From positions 12,043,806 to 12,107,805 of the forward strand of contig OX419341.1 of NCBI GenBank assembly GCA_948470475.1: a DNA stretch of 64,000 nt, written 5' to 3'. Shown here piece after piece: positions 11,881-21,358 of this stretch. Each line of letters begins with the position of its first letter. Position 1 is the first letter of the stretch. The DNA is from Galaxea fascicularis. Taxonomy: Eukaryota > Cnidaria > Anthozoa > Scleractinia > Euphylliidae. Below the pieces are notes generated by a model that saw nothing but the letters and a program-made list of their open reading frames with translations, was not told where the DNA came from and did not search any database. Position numbers and translations under genes: made by a program.

Positions 11881-12246
11881 CACAAACAGTCCTTCTCAGG
11901 ACTACACTCACCCGGACGATCGTACTTCTCTTAATTATGACAATCCAACATGGCGGCCATAGTCCAGCTGACCACCTAGTTTACAACTAGCCTACCTGTA
12001 GGCGTTGGAGTTTTTCTTAGGCGAGAAAACCCTTTGTTCACTTTTCGTGGCCGCCATTTTGGATAATACGCGACGCGGAGGAGCGGGGCGAGCATTAGTT
12101 GACAAAAAGGCGACGCGGGGGAAGGGGGGCGGGAGGGAGAGAGGAACGCCTACTGGAGAACTATCCCCGGTGAGTCTCAACCCATTGACCATGACGCTTA
12201 ACGGTGACATGTCACGCACTCGCTGTGGACTAATCAAAAACAAGTA

Positions 12247-12837
12247 ATGGCCCCATTATTTGAGAGCTTTCAAGGGCTGCGACCAAAACAAATCCGCGTG
12301 GTGAAGTTGTCAAACTCACGTGTAAATTTTTTGTCATGGAGAATGGAGCTATATGAAACGCCGAAAAAACCAGCTAGCGCAAGCCGCGAAAATCCAAAGG
12401 AAGAGTGTAGATTTTGCAAAACCAAATTAGTTATTAGATACGGAAAAACTGCTTACATTTCTACCGAAAATATATTTGCAGTCTCGAAGAGAAAAGAGTA
12501 CAGCGACAAGCCAGAATTTGGAGGTCTCGAGAACAAAACTTCGAGCCAGTTATGCGCTGAGCTCGGTTTCAATGTGGCAAAATCGGATAAATCATCCGAT
12601 AGAATTTGCAAGCCATGCGATAGGGAATTTGAGGAGCACGTATTGTTTCTACAAGCGCCTGAAATTGGTGGAAGAAAACAACAGGACAAACCGGCTGAGA
12701 CGAGCGACAAGAAGACCGCCGAAACGGAGCGAGGTGTGAACGAAGGGAAGCGTAGCGACGCGCCAAGTAGATTCAAGAGGCATCTTCCCACTACTATCTC
12801 ACCAGATAGATGCTTTAAGCTCTGCTGCTTCGCATAA
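12247..12837 (+). CDS. Four-cysteine zinc-knuckle (ZAD-like) protein of the TIR element
   Basis: An open frame of 196 codons. Cys54/Cys57 (CRFC) and Cys121/Cys124 (CKPC) form two CxxC pairs 64 residues apart, the spacing style of ZAD-like treble-clef domains. Between them are KLVIRYGKTAYISTENIF and a cysteine in SSQLCAEL. A charged Lys/Glu-rich tail follows. Met33 (MELYETPKK) is an alternative start, because residues 1-32 look like translated upstream sequence. The final 20 residues overlap the convergent helicase fragment and probably read past a splice donor. A DNA-binding or protein-protein domain of an element-encoded protein is likely; function is unknown. Confidence 0.5.
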   Translation: MAPLFESFQGLRPKQIRVVKLSNSRVNFLSWRMELYETPKKPASASRENPKEECRFCKTKLVIRYGKTAYISTENIFAVSKRKEYSDKPEFGGLENKTSSQLCAELGFNVAKSDKSSDRICKPCDREFEEHVLFLQAPEIGGRKQQDKPAETSDKKTAETERGVNEGKRSDAPSRFKRHLPTTISPDRCFKLCCFA

Positions 12838-13110
12838 TCCTTCGAGATCGGCGATTTGGTCGGTGATTATGCTGTTGAGCGGCGATATTACCAACACTGA
12901 AACTGCCTCCGGTGTTCGTTCTCGAGCAGCAACAGAAAATATCGTAAAAATCATGGATTTTCCAAAACCTGTTGGCAAAACTGCCAAAGCGTCGTTTCCT
13001 TCAAGTAGGCTGTACAAAGCTTTTTCCTGTTCGGGCTTTAAAACGATCGTTTTCTCCTTGAAATCCAAGAATAATAACGCTTCCCTTACTGCTTCTTTGA
13101 AGTCCGCCAT
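12799..13110 (-). pseudogene. RecQ-like DEAD-box helicase N-terminal fragment
   Basis: The fragment starts at ATG 13110 and reads leftward. It shows a Q-like motif (LKPEQEKAL), Walker A (AVLPTGFGKS, residues about 43-52) and motif Ia (VISPLNSIITDQ), the RecQ family pattern. It stops after AELKASIW at a TGA that overlaps a plausible donor (TCTATCTG|GTGAGA near 12805). It may therefore be a first exon whose partners are missing, or an internally deleted copy. Motifs II to VI are absent. It lies inside the terminal-inverted-repeat element. Confidence 0.6.
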
Positions 13111-13640
13111 GATTCTAGAATGTGTAACAAAGTCTAAAGCGACTACTCTTTATCAAAGCCTAGCTATTGTTCTCCTGACCAATCAGAAACCCCGTCTGCT
13201 GGTGGATGGGATTCAAATTGAGTCCTGAGCTAGGCCTAGTCTTCCAGCAGGCGGTTTTTCCCTTCCCTCCCCCTACCCTCTCCCTCCGTTCTTGCGCTCG
13301 CCCGCTCGTACCCGGGAGCGCGCGTCTCAAAAATCCAAGATGGCGCCCGATTAGCGAACGGAACGGGTTTTCCGCGATGAAACCCCAGTAACCGCCTGCA
13401 AGCAGGCTAGTTTACAACGGACATCTTTGATATTGGACATCCATGTTATGGTCAATCGACACCCGTCAAAACAACGTATCCACTGACCAGTGTCACGTGA
13501 CCATATTGCGGACTCAAGTTATGAGCTAATAGAGGTCAGCTGTTTTTTTGACGTTGACCGCCGATCAGGTACTGGTTTTGAATTGGATCGCAGGCTGATA
13601 ACAAAATGAAATAAAATATACAAACAACTGATAGTTGTCG

Positions 13641-13796
13641 AATCAAAGAATCCTGGCTAAACCAAACCATTGTATATCGATTAGGAAAAGTCAAGCGATC
13701 CTGAAATGATTTTTTGATCTCAAGTCCAGCGTTTGCTTTATGCTGGGCTCATGGTAGGAACTGTATTTTGTTTGGTTTAGCCAGGATTCTTTGATT
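13641..13796. repeat. Foldback MITE with 27-bp perfect arms
   Basis: The left arm begins AATCAAAGAATCCTGG at 13641. The right arm at 13770-13796 is its exact reverse complement across 27 bases. The 100-bp centre has no coding potential. I see no clear target duplication. Confidence 0.75.
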
Positions 13797-13829
13797 GGAC
13801 AAGTTTTAGAATAATCTGGGACTGCCGGT

Positions 13830-14600
13830 CATTTAGTGTTTTTAACACCTTTGGCCGGTTACCGGCCATATAGCCACAGCGTACAAAATTACCCGCCCCC
13901 TCCCCTACAGTGCTTCAATGGGATTTTTGGCGGGATTGGTACGTTCTGATAACTAAACAACCAACTTTCCGAGATCGAACATTACGTTATAGTGAACTAG
14001 CATATTTGCGTCATCAGCAATAGCAATGTTCATTGTTAAACACGGGGGTATTGATACGTAACATTTGATGTTGAATTATCAACTTGAAAGTTGAATTCTG
14101 AAGTTCAATTTTGGCGGGATTGGAGCGCCTTTGGTAACTCAACATTCGACTTGGAGATTCAAACGTCATCTTTCACTGACAGCCCATGTGCCAAGACCAT
14201 TGTTGATATGTAAACATGAATGTTGATGAATAAAGTTGAATGTTGAACCGTCAGATTGAAAGTTGATGACAAAAGATTCAATGTTTGTGATACAAAGTAC
14301 AAAGTTGAAAAGTAAAATGTGATGTTGACGTTTGCCAAGTTAATGGTTAAACTGTCAAGTTGAATGTCGTGATAAACTTTGGTTTTTGACGGGGATGGAA
14401 TTCCATATACGGAGGCGCCATGTTGGTGTCCATCCGGATGACCACCGGTGACCACCAACATCAACCTCGTTCCCAGGGTCTCTCATCAACATGGCGGCCG
14501 GGTACCATTGGAAACATCTGGAGTTTACTTTGGCTATGTCAAAAACCTTTCGTCTCTTTGTTGAACTTGCAAACATTCGCATAGACACTTCTCTTAATAC
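13830..14600. repeat. Low-complexity block rich in AAGTTGAATGTTGA-like words
   Basis: Degenerate AAGTTGA/ATGTTGA words recur from about 14060 to 14370, and a GGCGGGATTGG block occurs at 13930 and 14112. CAACCTCGTTCCCAGGGTCTCT at 14463 reappears inverted near 21536 and looks like a transposon terminus. No gene is seen here. Confidence 0.4.
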
Positions 14601-15385
14601 ATTGGTTGTTCAGACCTCAAAAGCATGAGGATGTACGTGATGTGTTTCTCAGCAGTCATCTTTATGTCACGCACTCTGAAAGATCTGAAATTCAAACTAT
14701 TTTCAAAACAAAGCGCGCTACCGAGCTGAAAACATGCAAGCAGATACATTTCTAAAATGCCTTTTACGAAATCAAGCTGAAAATGAAAAAGCCTCTTTAC
14801 TTTTAAATTTCAGTTTTTTGTGACGTCGCGTGAAAACCAAGAATGCCTGCTTGATCTGCCAAAGGCTCCGACAAAGGCCTATGTTCCTGGAACATAACAC
14901 AAACAGCGCTTAAGGACTGCTGTATTTTCTTCCTTTCCTCAGTTTTACTCTAGAAATAGGGACACTCTAACACTAGAGTGCTAGAATTGTTTCACCATTA
15001 TGAACCTTCATTGCCGTTTTTGACTGAAAATGTAAATACGGTAAAAGTGCGCGACTACAAAAGACTATGGCGCGCCGTTTGTTTCAAAATTATTTTTTGG
15101 GGTTAATCCTCAACTTTTTGCTTTCGTTGCATGACTAGTTTAGTAACACATACCCTTCATTGTCAAACACAGGCACTTTCTCCTTCTTTATCCAACCTTG
15201 CTCGAAAAACTTTTCAAACTGCAGTATGTTTATTGCGTTACTCGATCAGTTGCGGTAGGTTTACATGATAAGTTTTTGCAAGTGAAGAGTGAATATGAAT
15301 TATTTCATATAAACTTCACATGATAAGTTTTTGTTGTCATTCGTTCAATTCTGAAATGTTATTCAATCAGTGACCTTAACCAGTT
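14601..15385. other. Intergenic, nothing recognised
   Basis: No ORF of note and no repeat beyond short AT runs. Confidence 0.4.
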
Positions 15386-15904
15386 GTGCAGGCTCTACGT
15401 TTACACTCCTCGATCAGTTACACGAGTTTTTCAATCAGTTTTCCCCATTTCTCGTTCGGTTGTGTACACACAGCTGCATCAGTTGAGTGTATATCAATCG
15501 ATCAGTTCTTTGCACTTTCCAATAACTTGTACGCACTAATATCGATCAGTTGTGTGTGTTACTCCATCAGTCGTACGTACAAATCTCTAGCTACCAGTTT
15601 TGCGTGTTATTCGATCAGTTGTATACATTATCCGATCAGTTGTACGCACCCTTATCGATCAGTTGTGCGTGTTATTCAATCAGTTGTAAACATTATCTGA
15701 TCAGTTGTACGCACAATTCTTGATCAGTTGTGTGTGTGTTATTTGATCAGTTGTAAACACTATCTGATCAGTTGTACGCACAATTACCGATCAGTTGTGC
15801 GTGTTATAGAATCGGTTGTAAATATTATCCGATCAGTTGTACACACAATTATCGATCAGTTGTGCGTGTTATTCCACCAGTTATACTATAAACATTATTC
15901 AACC
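15386..15904. repeat. Minisatellite, 65-67 bp higher-order unit of GATCAGTTGT words
   Basis: The word GATCAGTTGT recurs every 20-23 bases, and from 15657 the array resolves into units starting at 15657, 15722, 15789 and 15854 (65-67 bp). Each unit has three subunits ending in GCGTGTTATT, AAACATTAT and ACGCACAATT. The left part is more degenerate. The open frames here are only repeat translations. Confidence 0.8.
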
Positions 15905-15914
15905 AAGTGAAGAG

Positions 15915-15946
<32 letters not shown>

Positions 15947-15974
15947 CTGGAAAGAAGAAGCCTGAAAAAATCAG

Positions 15975-16033
15975 GGCGAACCCGTGACCTCCGCGATACC
16001 GGTGCGATGCTCTACCAACTGAGCTATGAAGCC
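15975..16033 (-). pseudogene. tRNA-like head, truncated T arm
   Basis: It reads GGCTTCATAGCTCAGTTGG on the minus strand from 16033. The D and anticodon arms match the copy at 16209-16280, but about 14 bases of the T arm and acceptor are deleted, so no cloverleaf can form. Confidence 0.65.
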
Positions 16034-16148
16034 ACACATTGGGAGCGAGGTCAATTATTGAGTTCATATTTTCCCGCACAGTGAAGTGATGTGAAGTATC
16101 TATGAAATAATTCATATTTGTACTGCGGTTGTAGATGCAAGTGAAGAG

Positions 16149-16180
<32 letters not shown>

Positions 16181-16208
16181 CTGGAAAGAAGAAGCCTGAA
16201 AAAATCAG

Positions 16209-16210
16209 GA

Positions 16211-16241
<31 letters not shown>

Positions 16242-16280
16242 GATACCGGTGCGATGCTCTACCAACTGAGCTATGAAGCT
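16209..16280 (-). tRNA. tRNA-like sequence, loop reads GGT (Thr), probably SINE-derived
   Basis: A 72-nt cloverleaf folds: acceptor AGCTTCA/TGAAGTC (with a mispair at the end), D stem GCTC/GAGC, a four-pair anticodon stem with a mismatch at its top, and T stem ACGGG/CCCGT. The loop CCGGTAT puts GGT at the anticodon, but position 33 is C instead of the near-invariant U. Together with the tandem SINE context this argues against a working tRNA gene. Confidence 0.4.
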
Positions 16281-16290
16281 CATGAGGTGA

Positions 16291-17185
16291 GGTATAAAAA
16301 ACACAGGAGAAAGTACACATAATATAAGAAACGGTCATATTAATACAAAGGTATGGTTATGTCTCCATGAGGATACATGTAGTTGATAATTTCCAAGCCT
16401 GATGCATGTGTGGTCTAGATACATGTACAGAAGAGAGCATTGTTACACTTGGCGCTTTTCCATTCATTGATAGAAGATGTTTTCTTTCTTTGATAGCAGT
16501 TGAGTTTAATTAATGCAACATTATCAGGTTCATTCTGTCACAGAAAACAGTCATTTATTTATGATTTTCCAGCTAACATTCAGGTCATATTATTCATGGT
16601 TTATGGTTTTCATGAGTCAGCATTTCTCCAGTCAGGTATATATACATGTACAGCCAAACAGTAACCCTATGTGACGATAAGTTAAACATCAAGGGAAAGA
16701 AGTGTGTGTCAAGCTCAATCAAACCATAATTATTTCTGATATTATTTTCTGCATTTAACTGGAAAAAATAGAGAACGAGCAGAATTAACATAATTTGTTA
16801 ATAAAAGGGGCTTTCATATTGAAACAGTTTTTTTGTTTTTGTCAATCAGACAAGCAATTATTTTCAATGAGGTACATTCATTCAGGGAAATTCCTTGCTG
16901 TTCTCATGTACAAATTTCAAAATCATCTTCCTACAAATTGTGAGGGTTTTTCACTACTAACAGTAAAAGATACCCATAACTGCAGTACAAGACTTTCTTT
17001 TGGAATGACTTATGCTCTCCCAAAATCCAGAACAAACTATTGAATCTTTAACATTTGATATTAAGGTGCAAAGAGCTGGAGTGATATTATTGTTGCTGTT
17101 GTTGATCATGACAAAACCTATTTTAAAATGCCAATATAGATAGGTATTTATTGAATTTTCAAATCTGAATCTCACTTTGTCACAG
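16291..17185. other. Spacer upstream of unknown exon, nothing recognised
   Basis: AT-rich sequence with small unmatched frames only. Confidence 0.4.
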
Positions 17186-17555
17186 AACAAACAACTCATT
17201 CATGAAATCCTTAAGGAGTTGCTGAAAGAGCAAACTAAAACTCCAGGGGGCTGGAAAGATGATGTAGACGTACGAGTTGAGGAAATTGTTTGTGACAGCT
17301 GAAGAAAGGGCTGTATCAGAAGATATAAAGAATAGCACCAAAGATGAGATTCTTCGAAGTACAAAAAACAAAATACAACAGATGTCTGATGAGGAGATCA
17401 GAGAACCTTTGTCACAGAGATTGGATCATCTCAGGAGAAATATCAACAAGTCCAAAAAGGAAAACCTTGTGATGTTTTATAATGAGATTCTTGAAGAGCT
17501 GCAACAATCGCAGGCTCAGCAAGAAACTGCATATGTTGAAGAAGAGGGACAAAGT
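17186..17555 (+). pseudogene. Unrecognised coiled-coil-like exon with a frameshift
   Basis: The segment is bounded by an acceptor (CTTTGTCACAG to 17185) and a donor (ACAAA|GTGAGT at about 17554). It first reads NKQLIHEILKELLKEQTK then PGGWKDD; near 17262-17270 the frame shifts by one and continues as TYELRKLFVTAEERAVSED and QMSDEEIREPLSQRL, ending EELQQSQAQQETAYVEEE. It is charged and helical. I do not recognise the family. It could be a decayed gene exon, a transposon exon, or a true exon with a sequencing error. Confidence 0.35.
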
Positions 17556-18239
17556 GAGTGACTTCATGGTGTTGCTTCATAAACTCTTGAGTTTCAGGTT
17601 AAAACTGCCGACTCCCATTTGCTACCTTAAACCATTTAGTTCTTTTTTGCTCAAGGTAGCTGTAAAAATTCAAATAGGCAATTATAGTGCATGATAGTGT
17701 CATTTGGCTACCAGAATTCATTTGGGTTTTCTTTAATTTATTACTCTTTTTTTATTTTTTAATTCACAGTGGAATAAAATTGCACTAATTAGAATGAAAA
17801 AGACAATTAAGCAAAAGGTACTGGTTAAAAAGAAATGATTGATAGACTGGATTCATGGAAAAATTCTGTATTGAAATACAGTCCCATTGCATATTATATA
17901 ACACAAGAAATATGTGCACTGAGTAATACTGTAGTGAAACAATAGCATCAACAATAAAATAAGAATATAAAAGAGTTTGTTTATACTTCTTTGTGTTCAC
18001 TGAATAACTTCAGTCATTAGTCTCATTTTGTAACTTCGTGGTGTTCTTGCTCAGTTCCTTTTTGTTGAACAAAATATGCCACCAGACATGGTTTGATGCT
18101 ACTCTGGTTTGAAGTTTGTGGGTCTTCGGTCTTCGTTTTCGACACACTCGTCATATATGGCGCCTTTACAGTTCACCCGTAATAGTCCCAGGTTCCATTC
18201 GCTTTCAGCGTCAGGGCTAGTTACCAGTACTTTGAAATT
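17556..18239. other. Spacer, nothing recognised
   Basis: AT-rich. The small plus-strand frame at 17482-17694 is an out-of-frame run-on of the exon before it. Confidence 0.4.
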
Positions 18240-18525
18240 TTGTTGTGTTTCACGAAATTGTGTTGTGTTCTAGTTTGGCGTTGTGAACCAGAAAATTGTG
18301 TTGTGTTCTAAAAAAAATTGTTGTGCTCTGAAATAGGTTGTTGTGTTCTGGAAAAGATTGTTGTGTTCTGAAAACGATTGTAGTGTTCTCAAAAAGATTG
18401 TTGTGTGCTGCGAAAGATTGTTGTGTTCCGAAAAAGATTGTTGTGTTTTGAAAACGATTGTCGTGTTCTCAAAAAGATTGTCGTGTTCTGCAAAAGATTG
18501 TTGTGTTTCAGAAAGGAAATTGAGT
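18240..18525. repeat. 21-bp minisatellite, GATTGTTGTGTTCTGAAAA unit
   Basis: About eleven copies of a 21-bp unit (GATTGTTGTGTTCTGAAAAA with A/C changes) run from 18290 to 18510, with degenerate copies from 18240. The 21-base length keeps every frame open, giving spurious heptad translations (CSEKDCC on plus, EHNNLFQNT-like on minus). It is not a CRISPR array: the units are contiguous and have no spacers. Confidence 0.85.
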
Positions 18526-21277
18526 TGTGTTTTGCCCCTGTGGGCCACCGTAGGAAGGCCTACACGACTCCTGTTTGCGTGTTTGCCACTTTTACCTCGG
18601 TTCTGTTGACCGATTTAGCTTCTTGCTTGTTTTAAGTGGGGCAACACGGTGGTTTAGAGGATAACACGATGATGATAGTGATTGAAACAGCCATATTCTT
18701 GAATGTCGCATGTTACGTATTTTGATACCTAAGGTCATTTCTGGGTTTTATCGCCTATTTGTTTTGACCGTTGTTGTTTCTGTTTAGCGACTGTGGTCCT
18801 TTACATGCAATCTGAAGCATTTTGTCTAGCTTTGGTTTGGCTCGTTTCGGTGCGTTCAGTGACAGGACAACCTCTCTCTTCTTACCTTTGAAAGGATAGG
18901 AATTTAAGCCGCGTAATATAATAATCTTTATCTTGCAGTGTTTGTGCATTACCAGGCCCGAGGGCCCGGTTATTTGTTTCTTTCTTATTTGTAGCAAGAT
19001 GTTGTGTTTCTTTTGCGACTATTCGTCTCTTTATCCTTTCTTTAGTATTGTAACTTCTTAGAGAGCTATGCAACACTAGAAATTGAGCGCTAAAATCCAC
19101 TCTAATTACGGCTGTCTTTGTCATCGTTTCGCTCCGCTCTGTAACTGCGGTTATAGTACTTTCCTCCTGTTGTTTTTGCCAGTGTGAGAAGCGACAACCG
19201 GAAATACGTCTGCGTTCGCAGGCTATGATGTTCTTGGTGGTTTCAGTTGTTGGTTTCGCAACGATGCAAACCAATAGCGCTCGCACGGGGATTTCCAAAA
19301 TCCAGGCTTTTTTTCGCCACCGGTGTGTGGCTGCCATCTTTCGCCATTCTTTTAACAAGAAGGGGCAAATTACCGCCGAAATCATGCCTGATTTCTCCGC
19401 TAATTTCGTCCACCTTCAGGCGCGGACCTAGGAAAAATGTTGACCGATTTACTGCAAAACGAGCGGCGAAGGCGCAAGCTCCTAGGGGGGGCCGAGGACA
19501 TGCTCCCCGGGAATTTTTTCAATTTTAGCTACCTAGAGTGCCCTTAAAAAAAATATATATATATATTTATTATTTATGTTATGAAAATTCTGACCGATTT
19601 CCGTAAAACGGTGGAAACCGGTATGGATCCGCGCCTGACCTTTATAAACATTGCGTGTGATTATAAACACTGCGTGCGACAAATGGCCAGCTATTCAGAG
19701 TCGACATAAACAGAAAGATCAACTTTTGTAGCACGAAAAACCAAAGAACGTAGGTCAACCCTGCTTTTGCCCAACACAAGACGCCGTCGTAGGAAATCTT
19801 CTTCGGAGTTTCACTAATGATTGTCGATTTCACACGCCGTAACTGAGAACGTGGACATTCCAGACACGCAAGAGCGTGTGCTCGCGCGAGAGTAACTCGA
19901 GCGTGCACCTATCGTTTAATCTGATTGGTCCACTACCAAACAAAAGATTTTGCGTCACAGAAATCGTTTTGCCGCTCGAGCTCGCAGACGTTACTTTTCG
20001 GGCGGAGATAAACGACAACCGGAAATACGTCTGCGTTCGCAGGCTATCGGTGTCGTAGATCAGCAAAAATCTGTATGGTAACGCCAAATAAGGAATGATG
20101 AAATCGTGTTCATTTATTACATTCGCAAAATCACAAAAACTGGCCAAAAACGTGCTCTGGACAATTGCAAAAATTGCGATCACAACTGCGACGATCATTC
20201 TTCATTTGAGTGTGTCTCTCTCTGTCTCTCTATTTCTGTCTCTGGAAACTGACTGAAAATTCTGCCTTCTAAGTTGTCACGCAATACTTCCATTCATAGC
20301 ATCGGCTGCCTTCAAAGTTATGAACTTGGAGGATCAGATTATATTCTCCATTTAGTAAAGTTAAAAGGGTCTAACATCATTGTTGCGTATCGTCCTTGTC
20401 AGTGCCTGTGAGGACGAGAACCCAGATCCTTAGCGGTCAGAAAGATCAAGTCACACTTCGGCCTGTAAGTGCAGGGTCTCGAATGCGTTAGCTCATTTAG
20501 ACGCGAGGAGTAATCTGATTGTTCCTCAATGACCAGTTGAATAGTTAAAGGGAACATCGAGTTCAGAAGCTTAAATATTCAATATTATGCTTTCAATTAC
20601 AGTGACAGGTAAGTGCCGACTGTTGTCAGATATGATATATGCTCATTGCAACTTCGATCGAGGCTTTTGGATCATTTGCCAGAAATGTACTTGGAAAATT
20701 TGTTGTCGGCTCTATCATTCACCGTTCCATCCATTGCGTCAGATTGCTTTCAGTTCAGTTGCAGTTTTGAAGGGACGTGTTCTGTGTTTATCTACATTTT
20801 TTCTCTTTCAACAATGACGAATATGTTCGCATATTAATAATCAGTTGTCTGACCATACCGCTTAATTTGAGGCGGCGTTTGGCAGCTTCAAAATTCTGTT
20901 GTGTCTACTGTGTCTGTTTCGTTTCTATTTGCTGATTAGTTCGAATAATTCATAATAAGTGCTTTCAGTTTTTTTCACATGAAAACAATATTGCAAACTC
21001 CAAAGGAGCGTGACTAAGGGTGAAAATGACAACAAATATATGCTTTATTGAACAAAAGCGCGTAGCTTTTACCGCTCAGTTCAACCATTGTGTGGTAACT
21101 TTTAAAATCCATGTAAACCAGGGAAAACTAATTTTACATTTGTTCGTATTGCTTTGATATCTATTTTCTCGTTTTACAAACATGAAGCGGTTGATCGATG
21201 TTGTTCTCAATTTCTTCGTTCCCTAATTTGCATATAACGCACATTGACACCTGGAGCGTGACAAAGCGATTGTCAGC
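18526..21277. repeat. Intergenic repeats, including a 34-bp direct repeat
   Basis: CGACAACCGGAAATACGTC followed by TGCGTTCGCAGGCTAT occurs at 19192-19226 and again at 20013-20047 in the same orientation, 821 bp apart. This could be short terminal repeats of an element or two copies of a transposon end. A TA run lies at 19550-19565 and a CTCT-rich run at 20211-20240. No convincing gene is present. Confidence 0.45.
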
Positions 21278-21358
21278 ATGACAGCTTATAATCTAGCCTC
21301 TCTGTTTTTCCTCCTTCAGTGCTTTTGTTGTCTTCTTCTTTTGGTGTTGCTTCAGGAG
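21278..21358 (+). CDS. CUB gene 2, candidate signal-peptide exon
   Basis: ATG at 21278 starts [17 protein letters not shown] followed by a Leu/Val-rich core ([10 protein letters not shown]), a good signal peptide. A strong donor GAG|GTAAGC closes the exon at 21358. Downstream frame is intronic. The phase (0) does not match the next recognised exon, so the assignment is provisional. Confidence 0.5.

Larger units (their letters stand above)
11987..13410. mobile_element. 1.4-kb TIR element with zinc-knuckle ORF and RecQ-like helicase fragment
   Basis: The ends are inverted repeats: CTAGCCTACCTGTAGGCG at 11987 against CTAGCCTGCTTGCAGGCG read from 13410 on the minus strand. Diverged similarity continues inward about 100 bp and includes a YY1-like CCATNTTGGA site on each arm. 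TTTACAA borders both sides (11980-11986 and 13411-13417), and up to 12 bases are shared if the palindromic CTAG is counted, so the target duplication is 7 bp or slightly longer. Two genes face inward and meet near 12800. No transposase is visible; the copy may be internally deleted or non-autonomous. The superfamily is not assigned. Confidence 0.65.
15904..16290 (-). repeat. Tandem tRNA-like SINE units (234-bp period)
   Basis: Two units begin with CAAGTGAAGAGTGATCATCG at 15904 and 16138. Each reads leftward as a tRNA-like head followed by CTGATTTTTTCAGGCTTC and a GCTTAAATTGGAAATTTACT tail. The spacer between heads (GGGAGCGAGGTCAATT onward) matches the spacer of the array at 61341-61910, so both loci are one family. 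The first head has lost about 14 bases of its T arm. Confidence 0.75.

Noticed and set aside
15386..15910. Cys/Ser-rich open frames (SISCVCYSIS repeats)
   Set aside because: Translations of the GATCAGTTGT minisatellite.
18240..18525. Possible CRISPR array
   Set aside because: The repeats are contiguous 21-bp units without spacers, in a eukaryotic genome; it is a minisatellite.
18343..18635. Cysteine-rich small protein (CSEKDCC repeats)
   Set aside because: Pure translation of the 21-bp minisatellite, with equally open frames on both strands.
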